The notes: a model not told the origin generated them from the sequence alone. DNA of 50,192 nucleotides from an uncultured Pelagibacteraceae bacterium (GCA_902571095.1 CACGAV010000006.1:1-50192), one strand, 5' to 3'. Shown: positions 32,231-40,732, counted from the stretch's first letter. A program made the numbers and translations.

Positions 32231-32696
32231 AATTTTTAAATAACCTAAAAAATATACCAAATAAAAACAAAGAAAAAATAGTATTTATTGTAGCAAGCGA
32301 CAAACCAAAAACTCTGAAAGTTACAGTTTTACAACTTATTGTATTTTCTCCCAAAGCTTTAAATAGCTCATCTTTAGTTAAGTTTTGATCGAAATTTTTA
32401 ACATTACAAACAACAGACTCATCAAAAAAACCTTGTTCAATACCAACATGGTAAAAAGCAATGACAGAGCCCAATAAAGATACTAGCATTAATCCTAACA
32501 AAGATAATTTGATATATTTTTTAAATATTAAAATATTTAAAATTAAAAAAATTGATATAAAATATGGATAGCGCTGATAAATACATAACTTGCACGGTTT
32601 ATGTCCCAAAACATATTCTATAAAGAAAGCAGAAAATATAGATATAGATAATATTAATAAAATTAAAAATAATATTTTATTTAAATTTTTGTCCAT
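32214..32696 (-). CDS. dsbB: Disulfide bond formation protein DsbB family
   Basis: This is an inner-membrane quinone reductase that reoxidises DsbA. It has four predicted membrane spans (about 8-28, 43-60, 67-86, 133-152). The first periplasmic Cys pair is CKLC in HKPCKLCIYQRYPY (about 36-39), and the second pair is formed by Cys in SVVCNVK and ENTISCKTV. It has 160 residues. It starts one base before the YqaA-type gene ends in a minus-strand run. No DsbA gene lies in the window. Confidence 0.9.
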   Translation of the reverse strand: MDKNLNKILFLILLILSISIFSAFFIEYVLGHKPCKLCIYQRYPYFISIFLILNILIFKKYIKLSLLGLMLVSLLGSVIAFYHVGIEQGFFDESVVCNVKNFDQNLTKDELFKALGENTISCKTVTFRVFGLSLATINTIFSLFLFGIFFRLFKNYENYK

Positions 32697-32697
32697 T

Positions 32698-33294
32698 TCA
32701 CTTAATCAAAAAATAAACTCCAGCAATAATTATTAAAACAATTACTGTTAAAATCACCGACCATTTAGCACCTTCTTTTTCTAAAAAAGGACCTAATTTT
32801 TGCCCAAATTTATATGTTAAAAATGATACAATTAAAAATCTTGATCCTCTAGTGAGGATACAAATGATAATAAAAAATAGTAAGTTAAAATGAATAAAGC
32901 CACTTGAAATAGTTAAAAGTTTAAAGGGTAATGGAGTAAAACCTGCTGTCACAAGTATTCCTAACCAAGAAAAAAAACCTCCAGTTGTTGAAAACTTTTC
33001 TTTTAAAAAATTTGGATCCTCATAACCATAAATTTCAAATATTTTTATTCCTATTTCGTTGAAAAAAACATAACCAATTAAATATCCAAACAATGCTCCT
33101 AAAACAGAAAAAATAGTAGCAATTAGAGCTACTCTTAAGAACTCTTTTCTTTTTGCTACAACCATTGGGATTATCATTACATCAGGAGGGATAGGGAAGA
33201 AGGAACTTTCAATAAAAGCCTCAAATGCCAATAAAGGTTTAGCATATTTATGCCCAGCCCATTGAACACATTTATCGTATATTTTTTTTATCAT
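32698..33294 (-). CDS. YqaA-type DedA/SNARE-associated membrane protein
   Basis: This integral membrane protein of the DedA superfamily is thought to act as a lipid scramblase/flippase or in membrane homeostasis. The family signature FEAFIESSFFPIPPDVMIIP (about 24-43) is a re-entrant loop. GALFGYLIGYVFF and a later hydrophobic pair (about 140-160, 178-197) follow. It has 198 residues. It is the first gene of the run to dsbB and coq7. Its start is 69 bases from the divergent tRNA-Leu. Confidence 0.85.
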   Translation of the reverse strand: MIKKIYDKCVQWAGHKYAKPLLAFEAFIESSFFPIPPDVMIIPMVVAKRKEFLRVALIATIFSVLGALFGYLIGYVFFNEIGIKIFEIYGYEDPNFLKEKFSTTGGFFSWLGILVTAGFTPLPFKLLTISSGFIHFNLLFFIIICILTRGSRFLIVSFLTYKFGQKLGPFLEKEGAKWSVILTVIVLIIIAGVYFLIK

Positions 33295-33302
33295 TTTTTA
33301 TG

Positions 33303-33331
33303 TTGCGTCTTAAATTAATTCAAAACATAAT
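33303..33331 (+). promoter_or_regulatory. Candidate promoter of tRNA-Leu
   Basis: TTGCGT (33303-33308), a 17-base spacer and CATAAT (33326-33331) match a sigma70 promoter at four and five positions. The tRNA begins 32 bases downstream, leaving a normal short 5' leader for RNase P. Confidence 0.55.
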
Positions 33332-33362
33332 GTTTGTACAAACATAAATTAATGGAGATAAT

Positions 33363-33449
33363 GGGCGAATGGTGGAACTGGTAGACGCGTTGGACTCAAA
33401 ATCCAATGGTAGCAATACCTTGAGAGTTCGAGTCTCTCTTCGCCCACCA
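33363..33449 (+). tRNA. tRNA-Leu(CAA)
   Basis: The acceptor stem GGGCGAA pairs perfectly with TTCGCCC (33439-33445), and a genomically encoded ACCA tail follows (33446-33449). The anticodon stem TTGGA/TCCAA (33390-33394, 33402-33406) encloses CTCAAAA, with anticodon CAA at 33397-33399. A long variable arm (GGT-AGCAAT-ACC) identifies a class II tRNA, as required for leucine. The T arm GAGAGTTCGAGTCTCTC is intact. The length of 87 bases is normal. Confidence 0.97.
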
Positions 33450-33454
33450 AAGTT

Positions 33455-35143
33455 ATGGAATTATCAAAAATAAATAGTTTAGTTGAGTTATATTTTAAAA
33501 AATCCATGGAGGTTGATGGAAAAAAACCTTTTTTAAAATGGTTAAAACCTAATAAACCAACTTATAATTGGAATGAAACTACTGATAGCATATATAAAAT
33601 TTCCAATAAAATAAAAAATTTAATCAAACCTGGAGATAGATGTTTAATACTATCAGAGAATAGACCTTATTGGTTGATGTCAGATATAGCCGTAATGAAT
33701 GCCGGAGGTATATCAGTTCCAATATTTACTACTTACTCATCAAATGATTATGAATATATATTAAAAGATTGTAAACCTGCTCTAATAATAGTCTCAGACG
33801 ACAATCAATTTAAAAAAATAAAAGATTTTATTAATCCCGAAACCAAACATATAATTTCTTTTGAAAAAATCGAAAAAAAAAGTTTATTAATTTCAGATAT
33901 TTTAAATGAAGAAAACTATGAGAGAATAGTAAATAAAAATATAAAACGAAGTATGCCTGCTTGTATAATTTATACATCAGGAACATCAGGTAATCCAAAA
34001 GGGGTTGTACTAAGCCATGGAGGAATTTTGGCAAATTGCGAAGGAGCTTATGATATACTTCATCCGCTTACAAAAAAACGTGATCCTATATTTTTGACCT
34101 GGTTACCTCTTTCTCATTCATATGAACATGCAGTTCAATTCATACAAATTTTATTGGGGGCTAGGGTTTTCTACGCGGAAAGTCTTGAAAAACTTTTATC
34201 CAACATGTCTTTAGCTAAGCCAACAATTATGACAGCTGTTCCAAGATTTTATCAAAATTTATACAATAAAATTTATATTAACTTTAATAAACAGAAAGGT
34301 TTAAAAAAAATTCTGATTAACAAAACAATTGAATTAGGAATTAAAAATTTAAAAAAATTGAAACTAACTTTTACACAGAAAATAGTAAATTTTATATGTA
34401 ATATTCTGGTTAGAAAAAAAATTCAAAAGCAATTTGGTGGTAATTTACAAGCATTTGTATCTGGTGGCGGTGCTCTTGATAAAAATGTAGGTGAATTTCT
34501 AAATGCCATAGGTTTACCTACCTTACAGGGCTATGGACTTACAGAAACATCACCTGTAGTTAGTTGTAATTTGCCAGGAAATATTAAAGTAGAAACTGTA
34601 GGCCCTCCTTTCAAAACCAATCAGGTTAAAATAGCTGATGATGGTGAAATTTTAGTGAAGGGAGAAAATGTGATGCTTGGTTATTGGAATAAGCCAAAAG
34701 AAACAGACGAAATTATAAAAGATGGATGGCTACACACAGGTGATATTGGAGAATTAGATTCAAGTGGCTATTTAAAAATTACAGATAGAAAAAAAGATAT
34801 AATAGTAAATCATGGTGGCGATAATATTTCTCCAAGCAAAATCGAAAATTTAATTTGCAATAATGAAAAAATTAAACAGAGTTTAGTTTATGGAGATAAA
34901 AAAAATTATCTTGTTGCTTTATTAGTTGTAGATGCACAAAATAAAAATGATTCAACTATAAGAAGTATTATTGAAAACTTAAATAAAAATTTAAGTATTA
35001 TTGAAAAAATAAAAAAATTTTATTTAATTGAAGAAGAATTTACAATTGAAAATGGTTTAATGACTCCTACTTTAAAGTTAAAAAGAAAAAAAATAATCGA
35101 AAGATATAAACAGGATTTAGAAAATCTTTATAACAAAAATTAA
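33455..35143 (+). CDS. Long-chain acyl-CoA synthetase (AMP-forming)
   Basis: It activates fatty acids to acyl-CoA through an acyl-adenylate. It contains the AMP-binding motif IIYTSGTSGNPKGVVLSHGG (about residues 169-188), QGYGLTETSPVVSC, and the motif GWLHTGDIGELDSSGYLKITDRKK with the hinge, and the catalytic Lys probably lies in LMTPTLKLKRKK at the C-terminus. Its 562 residues place it with the medium-length bacterial long-chain synthetases. The ATG comes five bases after the encoded ACCA of tRNA-Leu, and no Shine-Dalgarno sequence other than tRNA bases is present. Substrate chain length is inferred from the family. Confidence 0.9.
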   Translation: MELSKINSLVELYFKKSMEVDGKKPFLKWLKPNKPTYNWNETTDSIYKISNKIKNLIKPGDRCLILSENRPYWLMSDIAVMNAGGISVPIFTTYSSNDYEYILKDCKPALIIVSDDNQFKKIKDFINPETKHIISFEKIEKKSLLISDILNEENYERIVNKNIKRSMPACIIYTSGTSGNPKGVVLSHGGILANCEGAYDILHPLTKKRDPIFLTWLPLSHSYEHAVQFIQILLGARVFYAESLEKLLSNMSLAKPTIMTAVPRFYQNLYNKIYINFNKQKGLKKILINKTIELGIKNLKKLKLTFTQKIVNFICNILVRKKIQKQFGGNLQAFVSGGGALDKNVGEFLNAIGLPTLQGYGLTETSPVVSCNLPGNIKVETVGPPFKTNQVKIADDGEILVKGENVMLGYWNKPKETDEIIKDGWLHTGDIGELDSSGYLKITDRKKDIIVNHGGDNISPSKIENLICNNEKIKQSLVYGDKKNYLVALLVVDAQNKNDSTIRSIIENLNKNLSIIEKIKKFYLIEEEFTIENGLMTPTLKLKRKKIIERYKQDLENLYNKN

Positions 35144-35248
35144 TTTCTTTATTAAAAAAAATTATAAAAAACGTTGGTATTGCTTGCTTTTTTAAATTAA
35201 AATTATTTTAATTTTTTTAATTAATTTTTATAAATTTTTCAAAAATTG

Positions 35249-35337
35249 TTGCACTCTTTTATATTTGACATCTATTGAAAAAAACTTAAAAATGAATTTA
35301 TTAACGAATCACTTTGATTTGTTTAAACAAAAGGGAG
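35249..35337 (+). promoter_or_regulatory. Promoter, palindrome and RBS of the polybasic small gene
   Basis: TTGCAC (35249-35254), 18 bases and TATTGA (35273-35278) form a plausible promoter in an otherwise very A/T-rich 200-base gap. The leader of about 60 bases holds the perfect 14-base palindrome TTTGTTTAAACAAA (35318-35331). This runs into a strong Shine-Dalgarno AAGGGAG (35331-35337), six bases before the ATG. The RBS is clear; the promoter is moderate. Confidence 0.55.
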
Positions 35338-35343
35338 ATAGCA

Positions 35344-35415
35344 ATGGCTAAAAGACGTAAAAAAAAGAAAAAGAAAGCTAAGAAAGCTAAAAAAAGAAGA
35401 AGAAGAAGAAGATAA
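35344..35415 (+). CDS. Tiny polybasic protein (23 residues, 19 of them Lys or Arg)
   Basis: The frame starts at ATG 35344 and ends at TAA 35415. After MAKRRKKKKKK come two AKK repeats and a run of six Arg. The composition is 11 Lys, 8 Arg, 3 Ala and Met. I do not recognise a family. Support for a real gene is the strong AAGGGAG ribosome site at ideal distance, a candidate promoter, and a strong intrinsic terminator starting 10 bases after the stop; nothing else lies between. Such a protein would bind nucleic acid, for example rRNA or DNA, like the tiny extra basic ribosomal proteins (bTHX, AURKAIP1/COX24 type) or histone-like tails. A short non-coding RNA is the alternative reading of the same transcript. 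Confidence 0.68.
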   Translation: MAKRRKKKKKKAKKAKKRRRRRR

Positions 35416-35425
35416 GTAGTTTTCT

Positions 35426-35465
35426 AAAACGCCCTTTCTAAATCTCACGGAAAGGGCGTTTTTTT
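35426..35465 (+). terminator. Strong intrinsic terminator after the polybasic gene
   Basis: AAAACGCCCTTTC (35426-35438) and GAAAGGGCGTTTT (35450-35462) form a perfect 13-bp stem with an 11-base loop, and the Ts continue to 35465. On the minus strand it directly follows the carD stop, with a shorter T-run (four), so it may serve both convergent genes. Confidence 0.93.
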
Positions 35466-36117
35466 ATGGACTATCTAAAAGCTTTTCCTCTCTTCCAAGT
35501 GCTTTGTTCATTTTTTTCTTAGCATCCTCAGAAGATACTTTTAAAACTACTTCAAGTTCACTCTCTAACCTATCATAAGCTTTTTCGAATAATTGTCTCT
35601 CACTGTAGGACTGATCAGCAATGGTATTAGTATTTTTATTTAAATCTCTCACCACTTCAGCCAAATCATAAATTTTTCCTGAATTTATTTTTTGCTCGTA
35701 CTCTTGTGCTCTTCTACTCCACATTGTCCTTTTTATTTTTGGTTTACTTTTCAAAATTGAAATACATTTGCTTATTTGATGTGTTGAAGAAATAGATCTT
35801 AAATTTGACTGCTGATTAATCGGAATTGTCAAGGTCAGCTTATCTTTTTCAATAAACACTTTATAAAACTGTATATCAATATCACCTATCACAGCCTTTT
35901 CTACTGATAAAATTTTTCCTATCCCATGCTTTGGATAAACTACATGATCATTAATGTTGTAAATTTTTTTTTCTGTAGGCTGTTTTTTGATTTTTTTAAT
36001 TTCAATTTTTTCATCGCCTAAATTACCTTTTTGACTCTGAGCTGTCTTTTTATCAAACTTTTTAACTTTAACTTTATTTTTTTTAAGTTTTTTAGTTTTA
36101 CCTTTTTTTCTTGGCAT
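35464..36117 (-). CDS. CarD/CdnL-type RNA polymerase-binding transcription regulator
   Basis: It binds the RNA polymerase beta subunit and stabilises open promoter complexes, often at rRNA promoters. A very basic N-terminal tail (about 1-45; KKGKTKKLKKNKVKVKKFDK) precedes the RNAP-interacting domain (NDHVVYPKHGIGKILSVEKA, about 56-75). A C-terminal helical DNA-binding domain contains SRRAQEYEQKINSGKIYDLA and SYSERQLFEKAYDRLESE. It has 217 residues. It follows ferredoxin after two bases, an order kept in alphaproteobacteria. The Lys-rich tail is longer than in many homologues. Confidence 0.92.
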   Translation of the reverse strand: MPRKKGKTKKLKKNKVKVKKFDKKTAQSQKGNLGDEKIEIKKIKKQPTEKKIYNINDHVVYPKHGIGKILSVEKAVIGDIDIQFYKVFIEKDKLTLTIPINQQSNLRSISSTHQISKCISILKSKPKIKRTMWSRRAQEYEQKINSGKIYDLAEVVRDLNKNTNTIADQSYSERQLFEKAYDRLESELEVVLKVSSEDAKKKMNKALGREEKLLDSP

Positions 36118-36119
36118 TT

Positions 36120-36461
36120 TTATTCTCCTGGTTTTTCAGAAAAATATTTTTGAAATTTATCTTTTTCATTTTTATATTTTTCAGCATCTTTTGGTGGTTC
36201 CTTTTTCTTTGAAATGTTTGGCCATAATTTTGAATACTTTTTATTTATTTCTAACCATCTATCTTTATCTTTTTCTTTATAACTTACATCTGGAACTATT
36301 GCATCAACAGGGCATTCAGGCTCACATACACCACAGTCAATACATTCATCAGGATGAATTACTAACATATTTTCACCTTCATAGAAACAGTCAACAGGAC
36401 ATACTTCTACACAATCCATTAATTTACATTTTATACATTCATCTTTAACAAAATAAGTCAT
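36120..36461 (-). CDS. fdxA: Seven-iron ferredoxin (FdxA type)
   Basis: This is an electron carrier with one [3Fe-4S] and one [4Fe-4S] cluster. The N-terminal cluster ligands lie in [19 protein letters not shown] (about 8-26), followed by the second motif [16 protein letters not shown] (about 40-55). The C-terminal tail is longer than in clostridial ferredoxins and is typical of the alphaproteobacterial FdxA group. It has 113 residues. Its ATG shares one base with the stop of the TerB-like gene. The electron partner is unknown. Confidence 0.94.
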   Translation of the reverse strand: MTYFVKDECIKCKLMDCVEVCPVDCFYEGENMLVIHPDECIDCGVCEPECPVDAIVPDVSYKEKDKDRWLEINKKYSKLWPNISKKKEPPKDAEKYKNEKDKFQKYFSEKPGE

Positions 36462-36895
36462 TAATCTTTTTTATTTAAAATTTTTGATTTTATTTCACCA
36501 CTTAATCTATCTGGTACATACAATAGGCCACAAATTCTTCTCATCAAATTGCTTTCATAAGCTACTGATTTCTTATCAGATAAAATAATTTCCCATAGTG
36601 TCTCTATTACCGCAGTTTTAAAATTCAAGTCCATTTTTTTAACCTCTTTTGTGTATTCTAAAATTTGATTAGAATTTTTTTCTTTTTCCTCAGATTCTCT
36701 TATCAGTTTTAAAATAGAATTCTCATCCCTTTTATTTGTAAGAAATTTCTTTATAAAATTAATTATAATTTTTTTTTCCTTTTCAGTGTAATCCTCGTCA
36801 ATTTTAGCTGCATGGATAAATAATGAAATAATTTTTATTAAATCTTGATCATTATTTTTTTCGTCAATTTTTTTGTCAAAAATTTTAAGAATCAT
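36461..36895 (-). CDS. TerB-like small helical protein
   Basis: The 144-residue protein is predicted to be all-helical. Its acidic pattern [20 protein letters not shown] (about 28-47), with a second half SYLRRIxGLLYVPD-like ([20 protein letters not shown]), fits the TerB/tellurite-resistance-like family of unknown function. It overlaps the helicase stop by four bases and the ferredoxin start by one. In many alphaproteobacteria an S4 RNA-binding protein sits at this place between helicase and ferredoxin; here that gene is absent. A direct role in tellurite resistance is not implied. Confidence 0.75.
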   Translation of the reverse strand: MILKIFDKKIDEKNNDQDLIKIISLFIHAAKIDEDYTEKEKKIIINFIKKFLTNKRDENSILKLIRESEEKEKNSNQILEYTKEVKKMDLNFKTAVIETLWEIILSDKKSVAYESNLMRRICGLLYVPDRLSGEIKSKILNKKD

Positions 36896-39354
36896 TTTAA
36901 ATTTAAAGACATTAATTTATTAAAAGGAGAATTTTTTTTACTTAAATTTCTCAATTTCTCAATTTTTTTTCTTTTCTCGCCTTTATAAAAGAATACATCT
37001 GTTTCATTATCTAGTTTTTTATAATTCATTATATTCATCAATAGAAAAAAATTTTCTTTTGAGCAACCTAGCAAATTCATCATCTCAGAATTAATTTTAA
37101 ATTTATTATCTTTCGTATTATCAATTATTTTTAAGAAAAATTTTTCCAAAATATCCACTCTTATATAAAAATTTTTAAACTTTTCAAATCCACATAAAAG
37201 TAGGAATTTACTATTAAATGTCCCTTTTGTATCAATTAAAAAATTTAAACCAGATTTTGGTATAACATTATTATTTTGTTCACTATTATGAAAAGACCAT
37301 AACAATATCCTCAGAGATACAGCTTTAGGTTTGAGCATTTTTGGTAAAAAAATATGATAACGCCCAATTTTGATACCAAGATTTCTAAACTGCTTTCTCT
37401 CTTCTTTGGAAATTAGTTTAACAACATCATTAACAACATCCCTTTTAAGTATTCCATTATTTTCATACAATTGAAAAGCCAAAGCTCTTAAATACTTATT
37501 TTTATTTTCTAGTTTTGTTAGATTAATCAAATCACTTAACTGTTCAGATATATAACTTTTCATCCAGCTATTCAAAAATTCAATCAAATCTTCTCTTGAT
37601 TGATAAGGAAGAGAGTCGTCTGCGATTATATCTATTTCAGGATATAGATAATTTTTACCCTTCTTAATTTTTGCAATAGGATTTTCTTTCCATATAATTT
37701 TAAAGTTATTTCCAAGTACAACCTCCTTTTTATCTTTAATTTCTTTTACTCTTTTTGACAATTCATCTTCAAGGCCATGTCTTGCAGCTTTTTTTAATGA
37801 TTTAATATCTGTATCTAAAGTACTTGATGTAAACTCAAGATTTAGTTTTAACCCTTTTAATTTTCCTATCAATTGACCATCTATTATAATTTCATCATTA
37901 TTATTAATGTCTGTTTTTAATTTAACATCTTGTTTAAGTCCTCTAGACAAAACACTAATTCTTTTATCTATGAAACTTTTAGTTAATTCATCATGTAATT
38001 TTTCAGATAACCCATCCTCAATATCTTTGCTCATTTGTTTCCAATAGTCAGCGTTTTCTACCCAATTTTTTTTATTTGTAACATAAGACCACGTTCTTAC
38101 ATTCGATATTTTATTTGATATCATATCAATATTTCCAATATATTTATCAAGCCCACTTAATTGACTTTTCATATAATCATTAGGGATTTTATTTTTTTTT
38201 GAATTTAAAAAATTAAAAACTTTTGTTACCACATCTATGTGAGTAAATGCTTTTTTTTGAAAGTCAGGAATTTGACAACATTCCCATAGCAAACTAAGCT
38301 TGTCATTTGAAAATTTTAGTTTTTTATCTCTAACAAGATACTTTAATACATTTTCATCAAGCGAGTCAGATATTTTTTGAAAATTTTTACTCGAGGTTTT
38401 TTTCTCCAGAGACCGAATTAATTCTTCTGGGCTATTAAAATTTAAGTTTGTATTTCTCCAAAATAAAAATTTAATATCATCAAGATTGTGATTTTCTATT
38501 CTTTCAATTTCATCAGGTAGAATGTTTTCACAGCCCCCTGTCACACCAAACATTCCATCAGTTTTATACCTACCAGCTCTTCCAGCTATTTGTGAAATTT
38601 CCGTAGTTCTTAAACGTCGTGTTTTTTTTCCATCGAATTTCTTAAGGCTAGAAAAACTTATTTGTTCAATATCCATATTTAATCCCATTCCAATTGCATC
38701 TGTGGCAACTAAATAATCTACGTCACCAGATTGGTACACCTCTACTTGAGAATTTCTTGTTTTAGGACTAAGAGATCCCATTATAACAGCAGCACCACCC
38801 TTTTGCCTCCTCACAAGTTCAGCTATTGCATAAACTTCCTCAATAGAAAAAGCAATTAGGGCACTTTTTCTGTCCAATCTTGAAATTTTTTTATGTCCAT
38901 TATAATAAAGTTTAGAAAATCTTTGTTGTTCAATAAATTGTGTTTCTGGAAGAATATCTTTTATTATATTTTTCATTACTTGCGAACCAAGAAACATGGT
39001 TAAAACTTCACCACGAAAATTTAATAATCTGTCAGTAAAAATATGACCTCTCTCTCTATCCCCGCACATTTGTATTTCATCAACAGCTATAAAATCGACT
39101 TCTTTATTTTTGGGCATTGCCTCAACAGTACAAATAAAGTACTGAGATGAATTTGGAATTATTTTTTCTTCTCCGGTTATCAATGCTACTTTTTCTTGTC
39201 CAACTTTAGAAACACATTTATCGTAAACCTCTCTGGCCAAAAGTCTTAAAGGAAGGCCAAAAATTCCAGAGTTAAATTCTAACATTTTTTCGATTGCTAA
39301 AAATGTTTTACCTGTATTTGTTGGACCTAGAACAGCTATAATTTTATTAGACAT
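36892..39354 (-). CDS. SUV3-like (mitochondrial degradosome type) RNA helicase
   Basis: This DExH helicase is related to the mitochondrial RNA-decay helicase SUV3. Walker A is GPTNTGKTFLAIEKM (about 10-24), the DEIQ box is VDEIQMCGDRERGHIF, motif III is MFLGS, and the C-lobe motif VI is QIAGRAGRYKTDG. The second half (about 330-820) contains the family's helical domains and a low-complexity Lys/Asn-rich region. The 820 residues are in the alphaproteobacterial range. It starts a run with TerB-like protein, ferredoxin and CarD. Substrate RNA or DNA cannot be seen. Confidence 0.88.
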   Translation of the reverse strand: MSNKIIAVLGPTNTGKTFLAIEKMLEFNSGIFGLPLRLLAREVYDKCVSKVGQEKVALITGEEKIIPNSSQYFICTVEAMPKNKEVDFIAVDEIQMCGDRERGHIFTDRLLNFRGEVLTMFLGSQVMKNIIKDILPETQFIEQQRFSKLYYNGHKKISRLDRKSALIAFSIEEVYAIAELVRRQKGGAAVIMGSLSPKTRNSQVEVYQSGDVDYLVATDAIGMGLNMDIEQISFSSLKKFDGKKTRRLRTTEISQIAGRAGRYKTDGMFGVTGGCENILPDEIERIENHNLDDIKFLFWRNTNLNFNSPEELIRSLEKKTSSKNFQKISDSLDENVLKYLVRDKKLKFSNDKLSLLWECCQIPDFQKKAFTHIDVVTKVFNFLNSKKNKIPNDYMKSQLSGLDKYIGNIDMISNKISNVRTWSYVTNKKNWVENADYWKQMSKDIEDGLSEKLHDELTKSFIDKRISVLSRGLKQDVKLKTDINNNDEIIIDGQLIGKLKGLKLNLEFTSSTLDTDIKSLKKAARHGLEDELSKRVKEIKDKKEVVLGNNFKIIWKENPIAKIKKGKNYLYPEIDIIADDSLPYQSREDLIEFLNSWMKSYISEQLSDLINLTKLENKNKYLRALAFQLYENNGILKRDVVNDVVKLISKEERKQFRNLGIKIGRYHIFLPKMLKPKAVSLRILLWSFHNSEQNNNVIPKSGLNFLIDTKGTFNSKFLLLCGFEKFKNFYIRVDILEKFFLKIIDNTKDNKFKINSEMMNLLGCSKENFFLLMNIMNYKKLDNETDVFFYKGEKRKKIEKLRNLSKKNSPFNKLMSLNLK

Positions 39355-39496
39355 GTGAGTATCAATTTGTATTATAATTTTTTTCAGACACTATATATAG
39401 ATCTGGTTTGAGAACAAAAGATGATTAAAGCATGACCGAATCACTTTGTCAAACGTTCTATTTAATTAATTATTTCTGTAGTACTATTTATTTGAA

Positions 39497-40732
39497 GTGG
39501 AAAATTATATAAAGAAAAATATTGCTAGCTTAAAACCATCATCTACTTTAGCAATTAATGAAAAGGTCAAAAAACTTTTAAATACAGGAAAAAAAGTTTT
39601 TAACTTTGGCTTTGGCCAATCGCCATTCCCTATTCCAGAAAAAATTGTATCAGTACTAAAAGATAATGCTCATAAAAAAGATTATCTACCAATGCAGGGA
39701 CTTCCTCAATTAAGAGAAGCTATATCAAAATATTTACTCAAAAGAACAGGAATTACTTATGAAAAAGAAAATATAATTATCACACCTGGTTCAAAGGAAG
39801 CAATGTTGTTAATGCATATAGCATTTGATGGAGATATAATTTTACCAGCACCAAGCTGGGTTTCATATCAACCTCAAGCCCAAATAGCTCTTAACAAAGT
39901 TCATTGGATAGAGACATCGATAGATAATAATTGGTTTCCGACCTCAAAACAACTAGAAGAAAAAATAAAAAAAATAAATAAAAAAAATATTATTTTGATA
40001 ATTAATTCTCCAAATAATCCTTCTGGATCAATTTGTAATAATTTTGGACAAATTGCTGAAATAGCAAAAAAGAATAATATCAATATTTTATCTGATGAGA
40101 TCTATGCAGATATAAATTTTAAAAAAAATTATGAGTCAATTTCAAAATTTTATCCTGAAGGAACTTTTATAAGTGGGGGTTTAAGCAAATGGTGTGGAGC
40201 GGGTGGATGGAGATTAGGTTTTTTTGCAGTACCTAAAAACCAAAGTAATTTTCTGAAAGCTTTAAAAACTTTAGCAAGCGAATCATATTCTACAGTAAAT
40301 ACTCCATTACAGTTTGCTGCAGTAGAAGCATACAGAGGTGATTACAGTGACTATTTGAATAAAAGTAAAAACATTTTAAAATCAGTTGGAAATTATGTTT
40401 ATAATAATTTAAAATCCAACAAAGTTTTAATAAATCCTCCCCAAGGAGCCTTTTATTTAATGCCTGAATTTTTAAACTCAAAGTTTAAAACCTCTAACGA
40501 TATGTGTGAGGATATTTTGTATAAAACAGGTGTAGCACTTTTACCTGGTTCTGATTTTGGTTTTAAACCAAACAAAATGTTAGCAAGATTAAGCTATACA
40601 GACTTTAATGGAGAAATTTTCTTAAAAAATATCAGCACAACTAAAAGTCTAGATGATGAAGTTATAAAGAAATATGCCCCAAATGTTGTAGAGGGAACAA
40701 ACAAATTAGTAGAGTGGTCTAAAACTCTTTAA
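39497..40732 (+). CDS. Class I/II PLP aminotransferase, specificity unknown
   Basis: It belongs to the aspartate/tyrosine aminotransferase-like fold-I group. It shows FGFGQSPFPIPEK near the N-terminus, IINSPNNPSGSI (about 169-180), LSDEIYADI, and the PLP Lys in SGGLSKWCGAGGWRLGFF (about residue 231), with a C-terminal Arg in ARLSYTDF. It has 411 residues. The start is a GTG; no Shine-Dalgarno sequence is visible. It precedes a TAXI-TRAP transporter by about 100 bases, so it may act on a transported amino or organic acid, but this is guesswork. Confidence 0.83.
   Translation: MENYIKKNIASLKPSSTLAINEKVKKLLNTGKKVFNFGFGQSPFPIPEKIVSVLKDNAHKKDYLPMQGLPQLREAISKYLLKRTGITYEKENIIITPGSKEAMLLMHIAFDGDIILPAPSWVSYQPQAQIALNKVHWIETSIDNNWFPTSKQLEEKIKKINKKNIILIINSPNNPSGSICNNFGQIAEIAKKNNINILSDEIYADINFKKNYESISKFYPEGTFISGGLSKWCGAGGWRLGFFAVPKNQSNFLKALKTLASESYSTVNTPLQFAAVEAYRGDYSDYLNKSKNILKSVGNYVYNNLKSNKVLINPPQGAFYLMPEFLNSKFKTSNDMCEDILYKTGVALLPGSDFGFKPNKMLARLSYTDFNGEIFLKNISTTKSLDDEVIKKYAPNVVEGTNKLVEWSKTL

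Noticed and set aside
35144-35248. Possible non-coding RNA in the A/T-rich gap after the acyl-CoA synthetase
   Set aside because: Apart from a weak A/T-rich inverted region there is no stable hairpin or conserved motif; only the downstream promoter and leader can be supported.
35292-35351. 19-codon upstream frame overlapping the start of the polybasic gene
   Set aside because: No ribosome site before its ATG; it looks like a chance frame in the leader, although it ends just inside the downstream gene.
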